From: Varroa destructor
Lineage: Eukaryota; Arthropoda; Arachnida; Mesostigmata; Varroidae
NCBI RefSeq assembly: GCF_002443255.2
Contig: NW_019211455.1
Location: forward strand, 54,574,338 to 54,638,337
Length of the DNA: 64,000 bases
Direction of reading: 5' to 3'
Below the pieces are notes generated by a model. The model did not search any database. It had not been told where the DNA came from and saw only the letters and a program-made list of their open reading frames with translations. A program made the translations under genes and the position numbers. How positions within the stretch are numbered: the stretch's first letter is position 1; the number at the start of each line of letters is the position of its first letter. This document shows, piece by piece, positions 36,615 through 49,175 of the stretch.

Positions 36615-39600
36615 CAGATTGTAGGGAATTGGCTGTTGGCTCGTTTGTTCTTTCGCGGTTACCCTGGCTAATCTTCTGAAAACATCACGGCTCAGAATCG
36701 CGACCTTTTTGCGGTGTGAATATGGGAGTGGCCGCTGGGCGTAAAGGCCACCTCTTTATCCTGTCTAGCGCCAACGTAATACATATGCAAGCGGAATCAA
36801 GCGTGTCATATGCTTTGAATATCTGCGTATGGCATACGCCGGTGTAGCTTTTCAATTACGCTGCGGCTCCGAAGAAACGGTCAACAATATAATTAAGTAA
36901 CTTTGTCTCCATCTCGATATATTTAGTCGTACGGAGCTGCTTGATAATGACGATTTACTAATCAATGCTAATCAATAATCAATCATTAAGACATGGCTCC
37001 TCAATAGATCTTGTCCTATTTTTTCTAGCTTTGTTCAGTCAGACCGTGACTATCTGGCCCATAGATCATTGATAGAACATCTCGAACCTTCGGAAGAACG
37101 TTTTTCCTATTCATCATTACCATAGAATCAGTAACGAAGCCGTTTATAGATGCTACTGGAAGTATGAGAAGTAAGTACTTCTTCCAGAGACCTCAAACAT
37201 GCTCGCTGCTTAGAGACAGGTAGGTAGGTACACCTATGCTTAAACGTTCCACAGAAATATATACAGAGAACGTAAAGCTGTGCGAGTCGCAAACAGGCCG
37301 CGGGACAATGGGGAACCTTTAGTGGTTCGACATAAGCTAGATAATCCTTTTTAGGTCTCCAACTTTCTATGAAAATACGCGGCAATACGTTACGCTGATA
37401 TCGATGCCAAGCACAACTTTTGTATTAGCGGGCGATTAGCGTTTCTAGATTTTTTACGTTGACATAGCCCATTATTAACATACAATTCAATTACTGAGAG
37501 ACAGTGGGTAATAAAGGCATATGACATATTGAAAAAGACCTAAATAATGATCATAACTTCGATTAATACGCAGGGTCTGCCATTGTAAAAGAGCCGTATT
37601 TATTCAATGAATATTTTAGCTCGATTATATTAAATACTGGATTTTTGAAAAACGTATATCTAAAAACTGATGAAAAAAATATAACCAAGTGATGAATTTG
37701 CAGAAAAATGACTGTGGCGTATCTTTGAAAAAAAAACATTGGTATGAAAATAGTGGACTTCATTTATATGGCCTATTTTTTAAATGTAAGAGCGATTGAT
37801 ACGACGTCGATGATTTTGGTAGCAACATCATTGGACCTATTCTGAGCGGACTTTTACAAATTCTCCAGTCGAACTGGGTAGGAATACTAAATATGCGCGA
37901 AAATCAACAACTTAGCATTAGCGAAAGACGACATTGAACCAATGATTTGAAGGAGTCAACAACGCTACGTGTGAGCTTCTCAGTAGGTATTCGTCTACAT
38001 CTTTGTCTTCGTCCGAGTCACCTTTAAACCTTGTAGTAGGGCCTTGGGTTTGGCCTTTTATGCTGACATTTTAAGGTTAGTTCTTGTCGACACCCTATTT
38101 CTCTCATAGTTCCTAAATATCTACCTGGATCGAATGGATATCATTGAACCCAAAAAGTGTACATTTAATTTTCATATTTTTATGCAGTGATTGGTATGAC
38201 GCATAACAAGCTCCTATAGGCACCAAAATCTCAAGGTTGATCGACTGACGCCTCATCTTGGCGGGGTATTTCGCAAATATGCAATTGCTGGCTCAAATTG
38301 AATAGGGAAAGTGGTCTGATATTCAATCAAGGTAGCACATAGATAAAAATATATTGTTTGTTCGTTGCAATCAAAGGGAAAAAAATCACGTTGAGGAGAA
38401 ATTCTTCAAAGATCTGTGATAGATCAACGAACGTCAATTTACTCATTTTCGTAAATACTATCTTTCAGGGATAGGATGCCTCCACACGTTGATCACGCCA
38501 GATGCACCTGTGCACAATTTATATTACTTCAACATAGTTCATTTTACCAGCAACTAATATATCGGTGCTTCGGCCTGATTTAATTAAATTTAGCAGATCA
38601 CGAACGGACCCCGCCTTGTATCACATCCATGAATCTGGTGATTCCTAATGATACAAATAATAGTCTAGGCTTGTCTAAGTAATGGCGAGCAGTTGTCCTG
38701 CGACCTTTCAGTTCAATATCTACCTTCTAACTAGAAGAATTGTCAATTTGTGAACAAGAAGAAGCTCAAATTATAATTAGATATCAGGAATCTAAGTATA
38801 AGAATTTTGTCGGCATTTATGCTCAAAAAGTTTGTAGATCCTGTTCTAGCTAAGACAAGTGCGCTGAACCGACTGATATACGGTCGGGTTTGTCTCAAGC
38901 CATAAAGATCGCTATATGTTATAGAGTGCGCTGCTGTCCATAAAAGTACTTCGTAGTAAGCTGAAGTGTTTTTGTTAATGGGTTATCGCTTCAAGGTTAA
39001 TAACGTATGTATAGTTGATGATGTGTTTGTACTAATCCAAGGCATCAAAAACAACAAGCGATACGCTCGAATCAATCGCTTATAATTTTGTGCTTCCTTA
39101 CAAATAAATTTGGCCATTCTCGATTTTACAATCTCTAGGCTGTACACGCGCACCGCATCAAGACCCGTTGCTTATAACAACAGAAAACCAACAGGAAAGA
39201 TAATGCTACAAACCCCCGCGAGCCGGCAAGGGGCATAGGCGAAATCGAAGCAAATCATACGAATAGATCTCCAAGATCGAAAGATTCCTGTGACATGCTG
39301 GCAATAAGCCTGACGACACGATCTTTTTTCGCTGTGTGCTACAACATAGTCTCTAGATAGATGAGTGAACTTTTCAAGGACCATTGATCCGTGGTGTTTA
39401 GGCCATTCTGGGAGAAATAGAGCCTTCGAAAGAAAACCTGTGGGGACGGCAATGTGCGTTACCAAAAAATACCCGCTACAATTTCCCGCCAACTTCCGAA
39501 CAATAGTGGGTATTCGAAGAGTTCTCCCTCTCTCATTCTCTCTCTCGCTCTCTCGTTCCTTCAGGCAATCCTTCATAAATTGTCACAGTTTGAGCTTACG

Positions 39601-40771
39601 TAGTTCCTGTTTTGTGTATTGTCGTTCGCTAGTCCGACTGTCGATAGCAACGAACCTTCTCCCACGTGAGCCTTAGCTGATTAAAACAGCAACATACACT
39701 ATTGCAGTTAATTTCTAAGTAACTGCTTAACATTAAAGTAACTGCTACACGGAACTTGGGAATTAACTGTTAGTTAATCGTTGAATCCGACGCAATGAAA
39801 CGTTACTCCACGAGCACCTACTCGATCGGGTGTTACCAAATCGATGTTACAATATCCACGTGCCATTTTTGCCAAAACATATGACACAATGTTCTTCGAA
39901 TCGGCTCGATTTGTAGGTCAGCTATATTCTTATGTTGCTAACAATATCTTTATGTGAAATTACTTCCTATTGCTAGGTTATGTAACGGAATAAACAAGTT
40001 CTAAAGTATTAAGGTACAACCCACTGAGCAAAGGGTCTCGCATTGAGGCTAGGCTAGGCCAGGTTCTTGGAACTACATGAAAGTGAGACATTACGGCAAC
40101 CAATGCCTCAGCGGCGGTCGAACGGCTAAATTGACCAGCTCTATTATCCGCAGCGATTTTCTCTTGCCACTTATACGCATTGCATTAAGCAAAATGTAAA
40201 CCCTTCTACAACGAAAACTTAGTTTAATTGCATTCATCGCCAATCAGACTTCGCCTATCGTCATTCCGGTAGTCGAACTATCCGATCGTTTTCCGCTAGG
40301 ATCTTCGTTACCACCTCTTGGTTAGCCCAGCTGCCAACTGCTCTCTCCGCCCCATCGGCGGCAGCATACCATGCTTTAACCCGTTTCCGTCTATTATCCA
40401 CGTTCAGTGGTCATCGTGTTTTACATAGTAGGGTTTTACACAGCTGTATTTGGGGAATTCGCTTCGTGATAGACTCCACCTCACCAAACGCTTCCTGTTC
40501 CTTTCTTTGACTTCGGAGTTGACAACGGGGTAGAGAACTATGAGAAAGCAGAACGAAGCAGGGGGCAACGGTGGTAACACCTATTGCAATACGATAGGTA
40601 TATGCGGGACGTTTTCGGCCTGAGACGTTCAGGTATGAACGACACAGTGTATGATGGGACCAACTTGAAAAGTTAATAGTAAAGGTGATAGTTTCAACAA
40701 ATTGAAGTTCACATATAGATGAATTTAAATTTCTTGCGCATAATGTGTGTATACCGTGGATGCACTAACAG
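36615..40771. other. Gene-poor stretch with pyrimidine-rich acceptor-like tract
   Basis: No supported gene. Opposing open frames occur at 37128-37385 (-), 39172-39576 (-) and 39365-39676 (+). A TC-rich tract at about 39523-39564 ends in TTCCTTCAG, an acceptor-like signal, but no clear exon follows. Its translation inflates the minus-strand frame with Arg/Glu repeats. The 11-mer AAGTAACTGCT occurs twice near 39718-39745. Confidence 0.45.
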
Positions 40772-41052
40772 AAGCTGTTCGATGCAGTTACACTGGAAAG
40801 CGAACAGCCACTTTAAAAGGTAGGGAGATCTTGGCTGAAATGGACATAGAAGAAAAAAAGATGAACGTTCACTATGGTAGTACATATCAATATGGGAATA
40901 AAAGCGTACATATTATAATAATAGGGTCCGATTTGAAGAAAAGTAAAGGGAGCTCTTCCTTTTTCAAACGTAGAGTTACATATTTCTTAGCTTCAAACAA
41001 AGTCAATATATCGACTTTAAAGTGGGGCAGATCTACAACGTTTAGGCATTGA
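40772..41052 (+). CDS. Candidate terminal exon, unknown product
   Basis: The acceptor is GATGCACTAACAG (contains CTAAC-like branch sequence) ending at 40771. The frame then runs 92 codons to TGA. The peptide is strongly polar, with an acidic/basic segment (ILAEMDIEEKKMNV) and several Lys/Ser stretches, one Cys and one Trp. Codons show the purine-first pattern of real coding DNA. No ATG occurs near the exon start, so an upstream exon is required. Family unknown. Confidence 0.38.
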
Positions 41053-41239
41053 ATTAAAAGACGACTGGACTTCCTTCGATCGTTCGAGTTCGTTGAGGAA
41101 AATGCATTAATTTTTGTATAGGTTTGCAGGTATACAGTTGCATCTAAACATCTAGAACAACGAGTTTAAGCGTTGTAACATCCTTACGGCGAATAAAAGG
41201 ATCCTCTCTTTTTTTTTCTGTGTTTTTCTTTAATGCACT

Positions 41240-41563
41240 ATGTACTGTTACCACGCAAAAAGGAATACTAGACAAATTGACACAAAAGCTGCTACCTTAA
41301 TAATCACAGATACGACGATACGTTACGGCATTCACGTGGATGCTAGAAAAAGCAGAAGCATTGATTCGACCTCACGGTTCAGAGCAGTTATTATGTGTGT
41401 GATTCTTCAAATAACAGCTTTTGTGTCAGTTTGTCAAAAAAAATCCTTCTATCATCTTTTTTACATGGCAACGAAATATGGTATATTAAAAAAAAAACAA
41501 AAAAGCAAAATAAGACCCTTCACTCGTCATCAACGATCCTTCATGGTATTTTTTTATACGTAG
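41240..41563 (+). CDS. Candidate 107-aa ORF with hydrophobic middle
   Basis: ATG at 41240, TAG at 41561. The N-terminal half is basic and polar (IDTKAATLIITDTTIRY). A hydrophobic segment (about residues 49-64) could span a membrane. The C-terminal part is Lys-rich over an A-rich run. It is 188 nt downstream of the 40772-41052 exon on the same strand. Unknown. Confidence 0.28.
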   Translation: MYCYHAKRNTRQIDTKAATLIITDTTIRYGIHVDARKSRSIDSTSRFRAVIMCVILQITAFVSVCQKKSFYHLFYMATKYGILKKKQKSKIRPFTRHQRSFMVFFYT

Positions 41564-41733
41564 CCAAAGGAGATACTGGAATCTGGTCACATCCATATTC
41601 TGTGATCTATTCATAGGCTGTTATCTATAGAGTCTGCCAAGACAAAATACGCAAGCACCAATTTCTCAAGTATTCTCGTTCTGACTACTTTTCTCCTTCT
41701 AATGACTGTAGCAAAGCGATCCATTCGTAGCAT

Positions 41734-41790
41734 CTAAAGCATCGTCTCTGACACTCTCTGGGTCTCTCTCGTCCTAAAACATCGTCTCTG
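41734..41790. repeat. Imperfect 40-bp-period repeat
   Basis: CTAAA[G/A]CATCGTCTCTG occurs at 41734-41750 and 41774-41790 (16 of 17 identical), starting 40 bp apart in a TC-rich context. Confidence 0.8.
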
Positions 41791-42752
41791 GGTTTTTTGT
41801 CGCCAGCGAGCAGAAGCCTAATAAAAAAATGAATATGCAGCACCCTCAGCCAAATATCGGAATACGCAAAGTTCGTTTCTTTGCATTTTAAGCCAGCGAT
41901 GTGACAGCTCCGGGGCAAGGATACAGGTTTGTGTATCGGGCAGTTCCTGGTGCGCTGTATTGAAAATATTTCTTATTTCTCGTTGTGTGGCGTTAATGCA
42001 GTCGCTGTCATCTTTGTCGTCGTTAGTACCGCCGTTCAAGCGTGAAATTTGAATATCGTCGTATAAATTCGGGATCTCGAAAGGGCTTTCGAAGCACTGC
42101 ACGTATTGACAGAGCGATCAGCCCGACCTAACCAGCGAACGGGGTTTCTTTTGTTATGCATTGCCTAGATATTGCAGCCAAATAGATCAGAGCTGGCAGA
42201 CTAATAGGGAAGAACTGGTGGAGAAGCTGACAGAACGGGATACCGGCGTATACGAGACACTTTCAGCAGTGATAATTCCCAATGCTTTTTTATAGCCAGA
42301 AAGAAATGTGACTGCTTCGGTAGGTGGATTAAGTTTAGGCAAACGCCATTCGTCCATTCGCAAAGTGATCATTACTATCTGGAAGCACGGTTTCCTGAAC
42401 TTTTAGGACATTACGTGTTATATTATAGAACATCTTTTATAGAAAGCAGGATACTGAAATCGTTCTAATGATTAATATATAAATGTTATGTATAAATGGT
42501 ATCCCAATAACAGAAATAAATTCTATGTACCTCAGGGTTACGGTAGAGATCTAACTTTATTATCACTCGGAAATCAGCATCCAGAAAGGGCTCATTTTCA
42601 TGCTGTAACGCGTAATTATCGCCTGAATTGCTTTTGTGTCCTTTCATAATGAGAGGTGAACCTGTTACAGTAATTATAGACATACGGGCACCGGACGCTA
42701 CGTTAGAAACCTTTAAGTTTCGAACAGGATGTTGCAGACTACTCGTATACAT
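41734..42752 (-). CDS. Four-exon gene model, unknown protein (223 aa)
   Basis: Exons are 42752-42531, 42378-42244, 42096-41866 and 41817-41734. Introns are 152, 147 and 48 nt; all junctions are phase 0. The donors are CCTGAG|GTACAT, ACGCCG|GTATCC and CTTTGC|GTATTC. The acceptors are TGCTTCCAG, ATACGTGCAG and a T-rich TTTTTTTATTAG. Exon 1 begins with ATG. Exon 3 is the most convincing, with an acidic Asp/Asn-rich segment (GGTNDDKDDSDC). Exon 4 is short and basic and overlaps a 17-bp tandem repeat. An alternative frame continues from exon 3/4 to 41685. No domain recognised; probably soluble. Confidence 0.42.
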
Positions 42753-42952
42753 CGTTTAAATAGTGTCTATACCAGACCTGTATCTAATGCTACAGACTCT
42801 AGAACAGGACGCCATCATTGCCCAGCTGACAGCTACGGCGTATAATCTACAGGTGGAGTGCTACCCTATGTTAGTGTTTTAGCGCCGGTTTTAGTCTACT
42901 TTTTCTCATTTTCCAGAGAAATGTCTGAATTCGCTAGTGATAAACCATTCGC

Positions 42953-43011
42953 AATTCTTACAGGGAACCTTCCCGTGTCATCAGTAAATGGGAAGATTCC
43001 CTGTAAGAATT
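42953..43011. ncRNA. miRNA-precursor-like hairpin
   Basis: The arms 42953-42974 and 42990-43011 pair over 22 bp with a single C/A mismatch at 42968, around a 15-nt loop (42975-42989). Stem length, a near-perfect duplex and the loop size fit a microRNA precursor, though the lower stem expected outside the duplex is absent. A miniature inverted-repeat element is the alternative. The strand cannot be decided. Confidence 0.4.
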
Positions 43012-46000
43012 AAGCTGACCGTAACAGCAAGATTCTCATTCGATACTATAACATGAATTACATGCTTCTGTGTACTCAAAGCGTCGAACCCCCGAATCGA
43101 TCCTCGCTGCTGCTCTAAGGGCTCCGCCCTGTGCTTTTCTGCTGTCACACTAAAAGTGGCTGATTGTTCCGCTTCGGCAAACTCAAACGATGTCTGTTAC
43201 TCATTGCGTCACGGTGAAATGATTAATACACCCGTCCATCGTTGTTGGACTACTGTAATGCTAAGGCATCGCTAAGGCATTTTACAACTGTAACAAGCTA
43301 GAAGAGGCTGGAAAAGCGTCAGGCCTTTAAAACACGAGGTAGCTTCGATTTTTCCCGTCACGATTTTTGCAGCTTTTGTCAACGTATCGTTCAAGGATAC
43401 AAAGAACACGTAGGTTAGTTACAATGGAAGAAACTTTTAAGGGTACGGTTTTCTAGGTTACGCTAGAGCAAGGAAGCCTCAAAGGTGTCCGCCTGCTTTA
43501 GCAAGCCCTGCATTTTAACTCGATCATAACGGCAATGACAGTGTTTCTAGCTAGACTATATTGGAGGGTAAATTTGCAGGATGCCTCCATTACCCCAATT
43601 ACGCAAAGCTTTCACAATATACAACTATATGAAAAAACTGAGTAAGTGAAAAGAGGTATTGAATTTTATTAAATGTTTCTCCTGCATTAAAAACATTGTA
43701 TATACAGGCCTTCATTAATATTATACACATTTTATTGCTACTGCTTTGACATATTATAGTTATTACATTCGTGATTAAACAGAGCATAAATTTGCCGAAG
43801 GCATGAAACTATAGAGTCTCGGTTTGATCGATTATCAAGGTCATATACGATGCTAAAGATCATATGTCTATCAAAGAGGAGGGGGTGTTTCCAGCCATGT
43901 GACATACGAAGGCCGAGACTATCAGTTTCCCATATTTCACCCTCGATTGCCTCAGGAGCTTCACTATATCGAATATTCAAGATCTTAATTATCGACGATC
44001 ACCTCTATGCTACCTTAGAACAAACTTTTTCGCTTCTTTTTAAGCACTCTTTTGCTTCTTCGTATACCTTACTGTTGCTGCTTTAGCGCCATTATTACTC
44101 CTACTAACCTTTACTCGGCAAAAAGAGCCCATTACCTTTGTCTTCATAGTTAACGCAATGACCCCGTCGATAGATTGATTGCCGCTTTGCACTGGCTAGC
44201 TCTTCGCTAGCCATCGAAACAGTCCCATAAACGACCACAGAGCTCTGATATTACGCAATATCGAGTGAACGGGTTCTTGGTGAAACCACTGGGTCGGAAG
44301 ATCGACGCCAACAATTACTGGCTAGTTCATGGTTCTTTCGATAAAGGGGTGACCATTTTCGTATTTCCTGGATCAGACGAACAAAAGTAAAAAGAATTAA
44401 CAGCACTTTATCTTTCGCATTTAACGCCACTGAACGCGTCGTCGACTTATTTCTCGTTTGCGTCACTCTATTATGCGTGTCCTGCCCGTTGTGACATACT
44501 ATTTCCTCGGCTACGCCTTTGCATAGAGGAAAAACGTCGTAACTTGCAAGATCTCTTCCCTTTACGCCTAGCAGACGTCAAGTTAGCATCGACGCGTTTA
44601 GTGCTCGACCTATAACCGTATCAAAGACAAGGCAGTGCCGCACAGCGTGTTCCCTGTCTGTGTTTACTGTTACGGGCGTCTTTTTTTATTACTCCAGTAG
44701 TGGTACGGTATTCTTTAATCTGTAAGCGGGGAGAGGAATGGACAAATACAGGTATTTACTAACTTACCGAATAGGATAACTGAACAGCGGATATTGGTCG
44801 AATACAGAATAGTTACTAAACAGCGTCAAACGCAGCTACCATTAACTATTGCTCTTTGAAACAGAAGTAATTCCTATCGGAAAATCTCCAGCACAGAGTA
44901 AAACGTGTCTACTAGAGATTGAACCGGACTATCGTTCCGTATCTAGGAAATTATATACTACGTAGTCAGACAGACAAGAAGATGTTACCGGTCACAAACA
45001 AACAGAGCAAAACATGAAAACGATTTTATTGCACAACTTTATCCGCTTAATTTACGATATATGATTGCATGTTGAGGACGTGACTGAAAGTAATCAACTT
45101 GAACGTTAGCCGAAATCATAATAACCGCGTACAAAGGATATATGAACTTTCCTATATACATAATATTTGTGGGCTTGGCCGAAACACCCGGGTCTGTTAT
45201 AGGGTATCTTATTGTTTAAGGAAGTTCGTAATTTAATTAGCCTAAGTTAAACCTTACCGGCCCCTTTTCTGATCTGCCTATCGCACTATTCGAGTAGCAC
45301 ATAGATAGTAATGTGTAGTCTACTATAAATAACCGTCTATTTCATTTTATATTGTCCGCTGCCTTCGGTCCAACTATACATACATTCTGATCGAATATAT
45401 ATAGTAACAAACAACCTACCTATCTATTTGGGTACCTCAAAAAAAGTCAACGCCCATCGAACCCAATGCGCGATAAATTCGATGCAGACCTTCGAAATCG
45501 TGAAGTCGATGTGACACACATCTTTCAAGAGGCTGTGTGACCACGTTAATTACTCCAGGAAGTTAAACGCCTTTATAATAGTTTAGAAAGTTCAGCTATG
45601 ACTCTTCTTTGAAAAACATACTTAATATAACTAAATATACCTTAAACGATAAGGACATATTCGTATTGACACTTTAAATGTATAATCCGTTTGTAATAGT
45701 ATAATGTTAAATTTAGAAAAAGGTGGGGATGATTTTTTTCCTTAAAAGAAAGGATACCTAGGGAACAAAGATGGCAACGGACTGCCGGTATAGCAGCAGA
45801 CATTAGCAGTTGATGCAAACTACGATAATAGTTGGGTAGAGAATTTAAAATGAAGATATTGTTCTTACACTATGTCTTATCATTACGCAGCCCTAAAAAC
45901 TTCGTACGTGTAACCCAACTCAATTAGTCACCGGCAAAAAATTGTCTAGTCAAGCGCACAGAATCGCTCCGTATATCTGCAAAAAGGGTACTTGGACAAC

Positions 46001-46413
46001 CTCTCTAATGTATACTTTGTCCGTATTGGATTTCTGTTTCGTTCGAATGAACTATAAGACGTCAAGCTAAACTACCGTAATGGTACGTGTCCGGGTGTTT
46101 TTCTTTTTGAGTTTACTTATTCACAGGTTACCTTTATTAAGACTAAATTCTTTCTCTTCTGTACTCGAGTTGGCTGGGTGCTTGTTCGCATTTCTCTGTG
46201 CAAACTGTGATCTACGAGGGCTACTTGTGACTAAGGTCTAAAATGCCCCAAATAATTCACTCGATTCCGGGTCTATTTTTACTATTAAATATAAATTCGA
46301 CGCAATGTTCCGCCTCTCCCTAAAAATAACTGTGTTGCCATTTTCTGTGCTAACTAGTCCCTAAGCACATCACGATTTAGTCGATAATCTCTCAACAATC
46401 TATGCAGAACATC

Positions 46414-46430
46414 TATATATATATATATAT
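46414..46430. repeat. (TA)n microsatellite
   Basis: About 8 TA units. Confidence 0.95.
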
Positions 46431-46899
46431 GTAAGTAAAAACATATAAAAGTTTTTATTTCAAAAGTCATTTAAATAGTGAGTTTACGCCACATAAACTA
46501 TAGACTTGTTTATCGGTGTATGTTATACAATTCGTTTCCTAGCTTCTTATTGGAGAATACGTGTAGACGAATCGTTACGTACTTCCAAGCCTAGAATAGG
46601 CAGCGCTTAGTACTGCTGGAAAGAACGTTCCTCACCCGTATTGGTAATATAAAAACAAAATCTTCAATGTGAGTAAATCAGGGCGTGAAATCGACTGCCG
46701 ATGCAAAAAATAGACGGCCAGACGCATTCGAACAGGTATTATTGTTCACAGTCATTACGAGACATCGTTACTGCAGCATCGCCTAGGCCCATGCCTGATG
46801 ACTAGTGAGACGGACAATTTGAGCTTAAATACTTATGTGAGTTTCCGTCTATACAAAAACAGGATTGAAAGCTGCCTAATAAAAACTCGTCTGGTGTAG

Positions 46900-47100
46900 T
46901 TGAAAAAAGACTATACGCTGTATACTATATTGTTGATAATGATCAACTTGTCAACGGAAGTCCTACTGATTCCGCACAATTATGTTGCAATTACAAATAT
47001 GGCCAGAAACGAAAAGCAACTTATTCAGTTAGCTTTCAAGCAAGTTTTTGTATCGTTTTCAGAAAATAGTAATAATGATCTGTATTCAAATTGCAAATAG
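46900..47100 (+). CDS. Possible terminal exon
   Basis: Opens after GTCTGGTGTAG and runs 66 codons to TAG. The peptide has a hydrophobic N-terminal third (YTILLIMINLSTEVLLI) and a polar Asn/Ser/Gln-rich remainder. It could be a membrane or signal segment. Unknown. Confidence 0.25.
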   Translation: MKKDYTLYTILLIMINLSTEVLLIPHNYVAITNMARNEKQLIQLAFKQVFVSFSENSNNDLYSNCK

Positions 47101-47278
47101 GAAGATCACGGCCATCTTGTCGTTGAGGAATAATAGGGAGGTGCATGTATCATGGATCGACCAGATCTACTGTCAATTGTAATAGACTTCTACGGCCCAG
47201 AGTTTGCTTACTCACAGAAAAATTTGCTTGTTCAGACAAAAATTGTTGACGAATCCTCCATGTGTTGAGCGCCTGCAG

Positions 47279-47385
47279 TGTACGACGTTGAGCTTCCTGG
47301 TACATGCCGATGTCGGATCCGGTTAAATTTCGAACAGTTTTATGGGCAAACCCCTTTTGATTTATGCATTCTAATTACTGGCGAG
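47279..47385 (+). CDS. Possible internal exon
   Basis: Bounded by acceptor GAGCGCCTGCAG and the good donor GGCGAG|GTAACG. It encodes about 35 residues with balanced composition and three Cys. The frame stays open past the donor to 47607. No family recognised. Confidence 0.27.
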
Positions 47386-47992
47386 GTAACGAGAACGATT
47401 TGTAACATTCACTTCAATTGTATGGCGGCGTATACAATGATGCACGACGCTCGGTATAACCAGCACGATAAACTCAATTCACTGAAAATATATGCATGTA
47501 AATTCGTCATGTCGCTCGTGCGCTCTGCGTTGGGCCCGCGAAAACCCAAATTGGATCGTATTCAAGCGTTGTGGTTCAAATACAGTCGCCGCACTTCGAG
47601 CAGTTAGACTCATTTTGAAAGTTCATTACCTGAGACCTATTTTTGCAGGCAGAACTAGGCCATGCATTCAACAAATGAATTTTTGCCTTAATACAATAGA
47701 GCGATAAGCAAAGCTATTACAACGAGGACGTACTGCGAAGACCCAGAGAAGTATTTTTAGTGGCGAATCTAAATTTGTTGCGCTGATAAATCTGTCGACG
47801 GCCTCAAATGTGACCAGTAAGAAACTTAATAATTTAAGAAATAAACAAATATAATGAATAAAACAGCTATAATGTAAGGCCAGCACAACAAAGATAAAGG
47901 TTCTCAGTGATAAAGCGTATATTATTTAAAATTCCCATAGCACGATAACGTGCTATTAAAAGGGATTTCTGTCAACCACAGTCGACGTGTGA

Positions 47993-49175
47993 AAATGGAA
48001 CATGTACTTATACTTCTTTTGATTCTAGCCAACAATAACCTTATGTAACTTCCAGTCAACTTTGACGATGAAGTCACTGCTGAACAGAATTTGTTCAGAG
48101 ATAACTCAAATGCCTTTTCCGATTATACTGTGCGGGTAAGACACGCGTCGTTTTCTTTAGTAAGTGAAATAAGTTACTTAAGGCAGCAATTCACGCACTT
48201 CAGGGTCTTCATTTGAATGCGTTCGCGAAAACACCCATTGTCACAATACTTTCTGTTGCTATTACGGTCTCGTAGGGTATACTTCCACAAGCTGGATGTC
48301 GTTCTTGTAAATACTGGGTATTCGCGTCGCCGAACACTGAAGTTTCTGTTTTGTGTCATAGCAGTAGGAGAATGGACGCGATGAGGTTCATCGTTTAGGC
48401 CCGGAGTACGCCAAAGCTAATCTGAATGATTTTCGAATTTATTCTGCGTCTTTTTTTTGAAATCTTTGGCAGACTCTGAAGTTCAATTAACATTTTCCGC
48501 GACTAGACATGTAGCGCCCTCGAAATCCCCGTCGTCACTTGTTCTGCATACGATTAAATACCTAGTACTTAATAACAGAATTACATATCTATTACGTTCA
48601 GTCCAAGTATGCCCGTCAATATTTCTACGAATTCGCTGAAAAACAGCATGCATGTGGACAAAGCTATATATCAGACCCAGGGGTTGGGTCGATATGAGCC
48701 TATACTCTCATTTTGCACCATTCACCCTCATGCCTTCACTCGGAGGCATCGGCCATTCAGTTGTAGCTGAAACGAAGAAGGTTTTTTTGTAACGCGTATG
48801 GTTGCGACCTGTAAAATGTAAATAATAACGCCAGTCGCGACCTGAATGGCCACGTCGCTTCCAATGCAAGATCTAAAAGCGCATGGTTTTTTTTCCCTTG
48901 TACTATGGTGTTAGGCATAGGCAACTAAAAAAACTAATTACGCAGCATTTGGATTATATTTAGGTACAAAGTAAGAACGCTGACAATTTTATCGGCCAGT
49001 GTTGTTCTTTTATACAAGATCAACATCGTTGCTTCAACTGGCACTCTGTTCTACAGTACGGCTGCAACACATGGTTTTTTGGACTCGGTTAAAAGTGCAC
49101 AAATAACACTATATAAGAAACAGGTACCTATATTTCTTCTGATTTTAGCCAATAATAACCTCGTGTAATTTCCAG
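47993..49175. repeat. Diverged direct repeat pair, 1,120 bp apart
   Basis: Copy 1 at about 47993-48055 and copy 2 at about 49113-49175 align without gaps. In the 55 bp from 48001, 46 positions match and 8 of 9 differences are transitions. See the findings for the coding readings. Confidence 0.75.
47995..48048 (+). CDS. 17-codon micro-ORF inside a duplicated segment
   Basis: ATG to TAA encodes MEHVLILLLILANNNLM, a hydrophobic, signal-peptide-like peptide. The TAA overlaps ATGTAAC, which is also a donor-like GTAAC, so it could be a signal-peptide exon instead. The diverged copy 1,120 bp downstream lacks the ATG but keeps LLILANNNL and the stop. The opposite strand is an alternative coding reading. 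Confidence 0.22.
   Translation: MEHVLILLLILANNNLM

Larger units (their letters stand above)
42753..46899. other. Gene-poor stretch with hairpins
   Basis: Contains the 42953-43011 hairpin (separate entry) and an 8-bp stem TGGCTAGC / GCTAGCCA at 44193-44213. A TA run lies at 46414-46430. Weak opposing frames occur at 43599-44086 and 44251-44466. No gene called. Confidence 0.5.

Noticed and set aside
39172..39576. 134-codon minus-strand frame beginning with Arg/Glu repeats
   Set aside because: The start is the antisense of a TC-rich tract; the remainder is Cys/Phe-rich and contradicts the plus-strand frame without better evidence.
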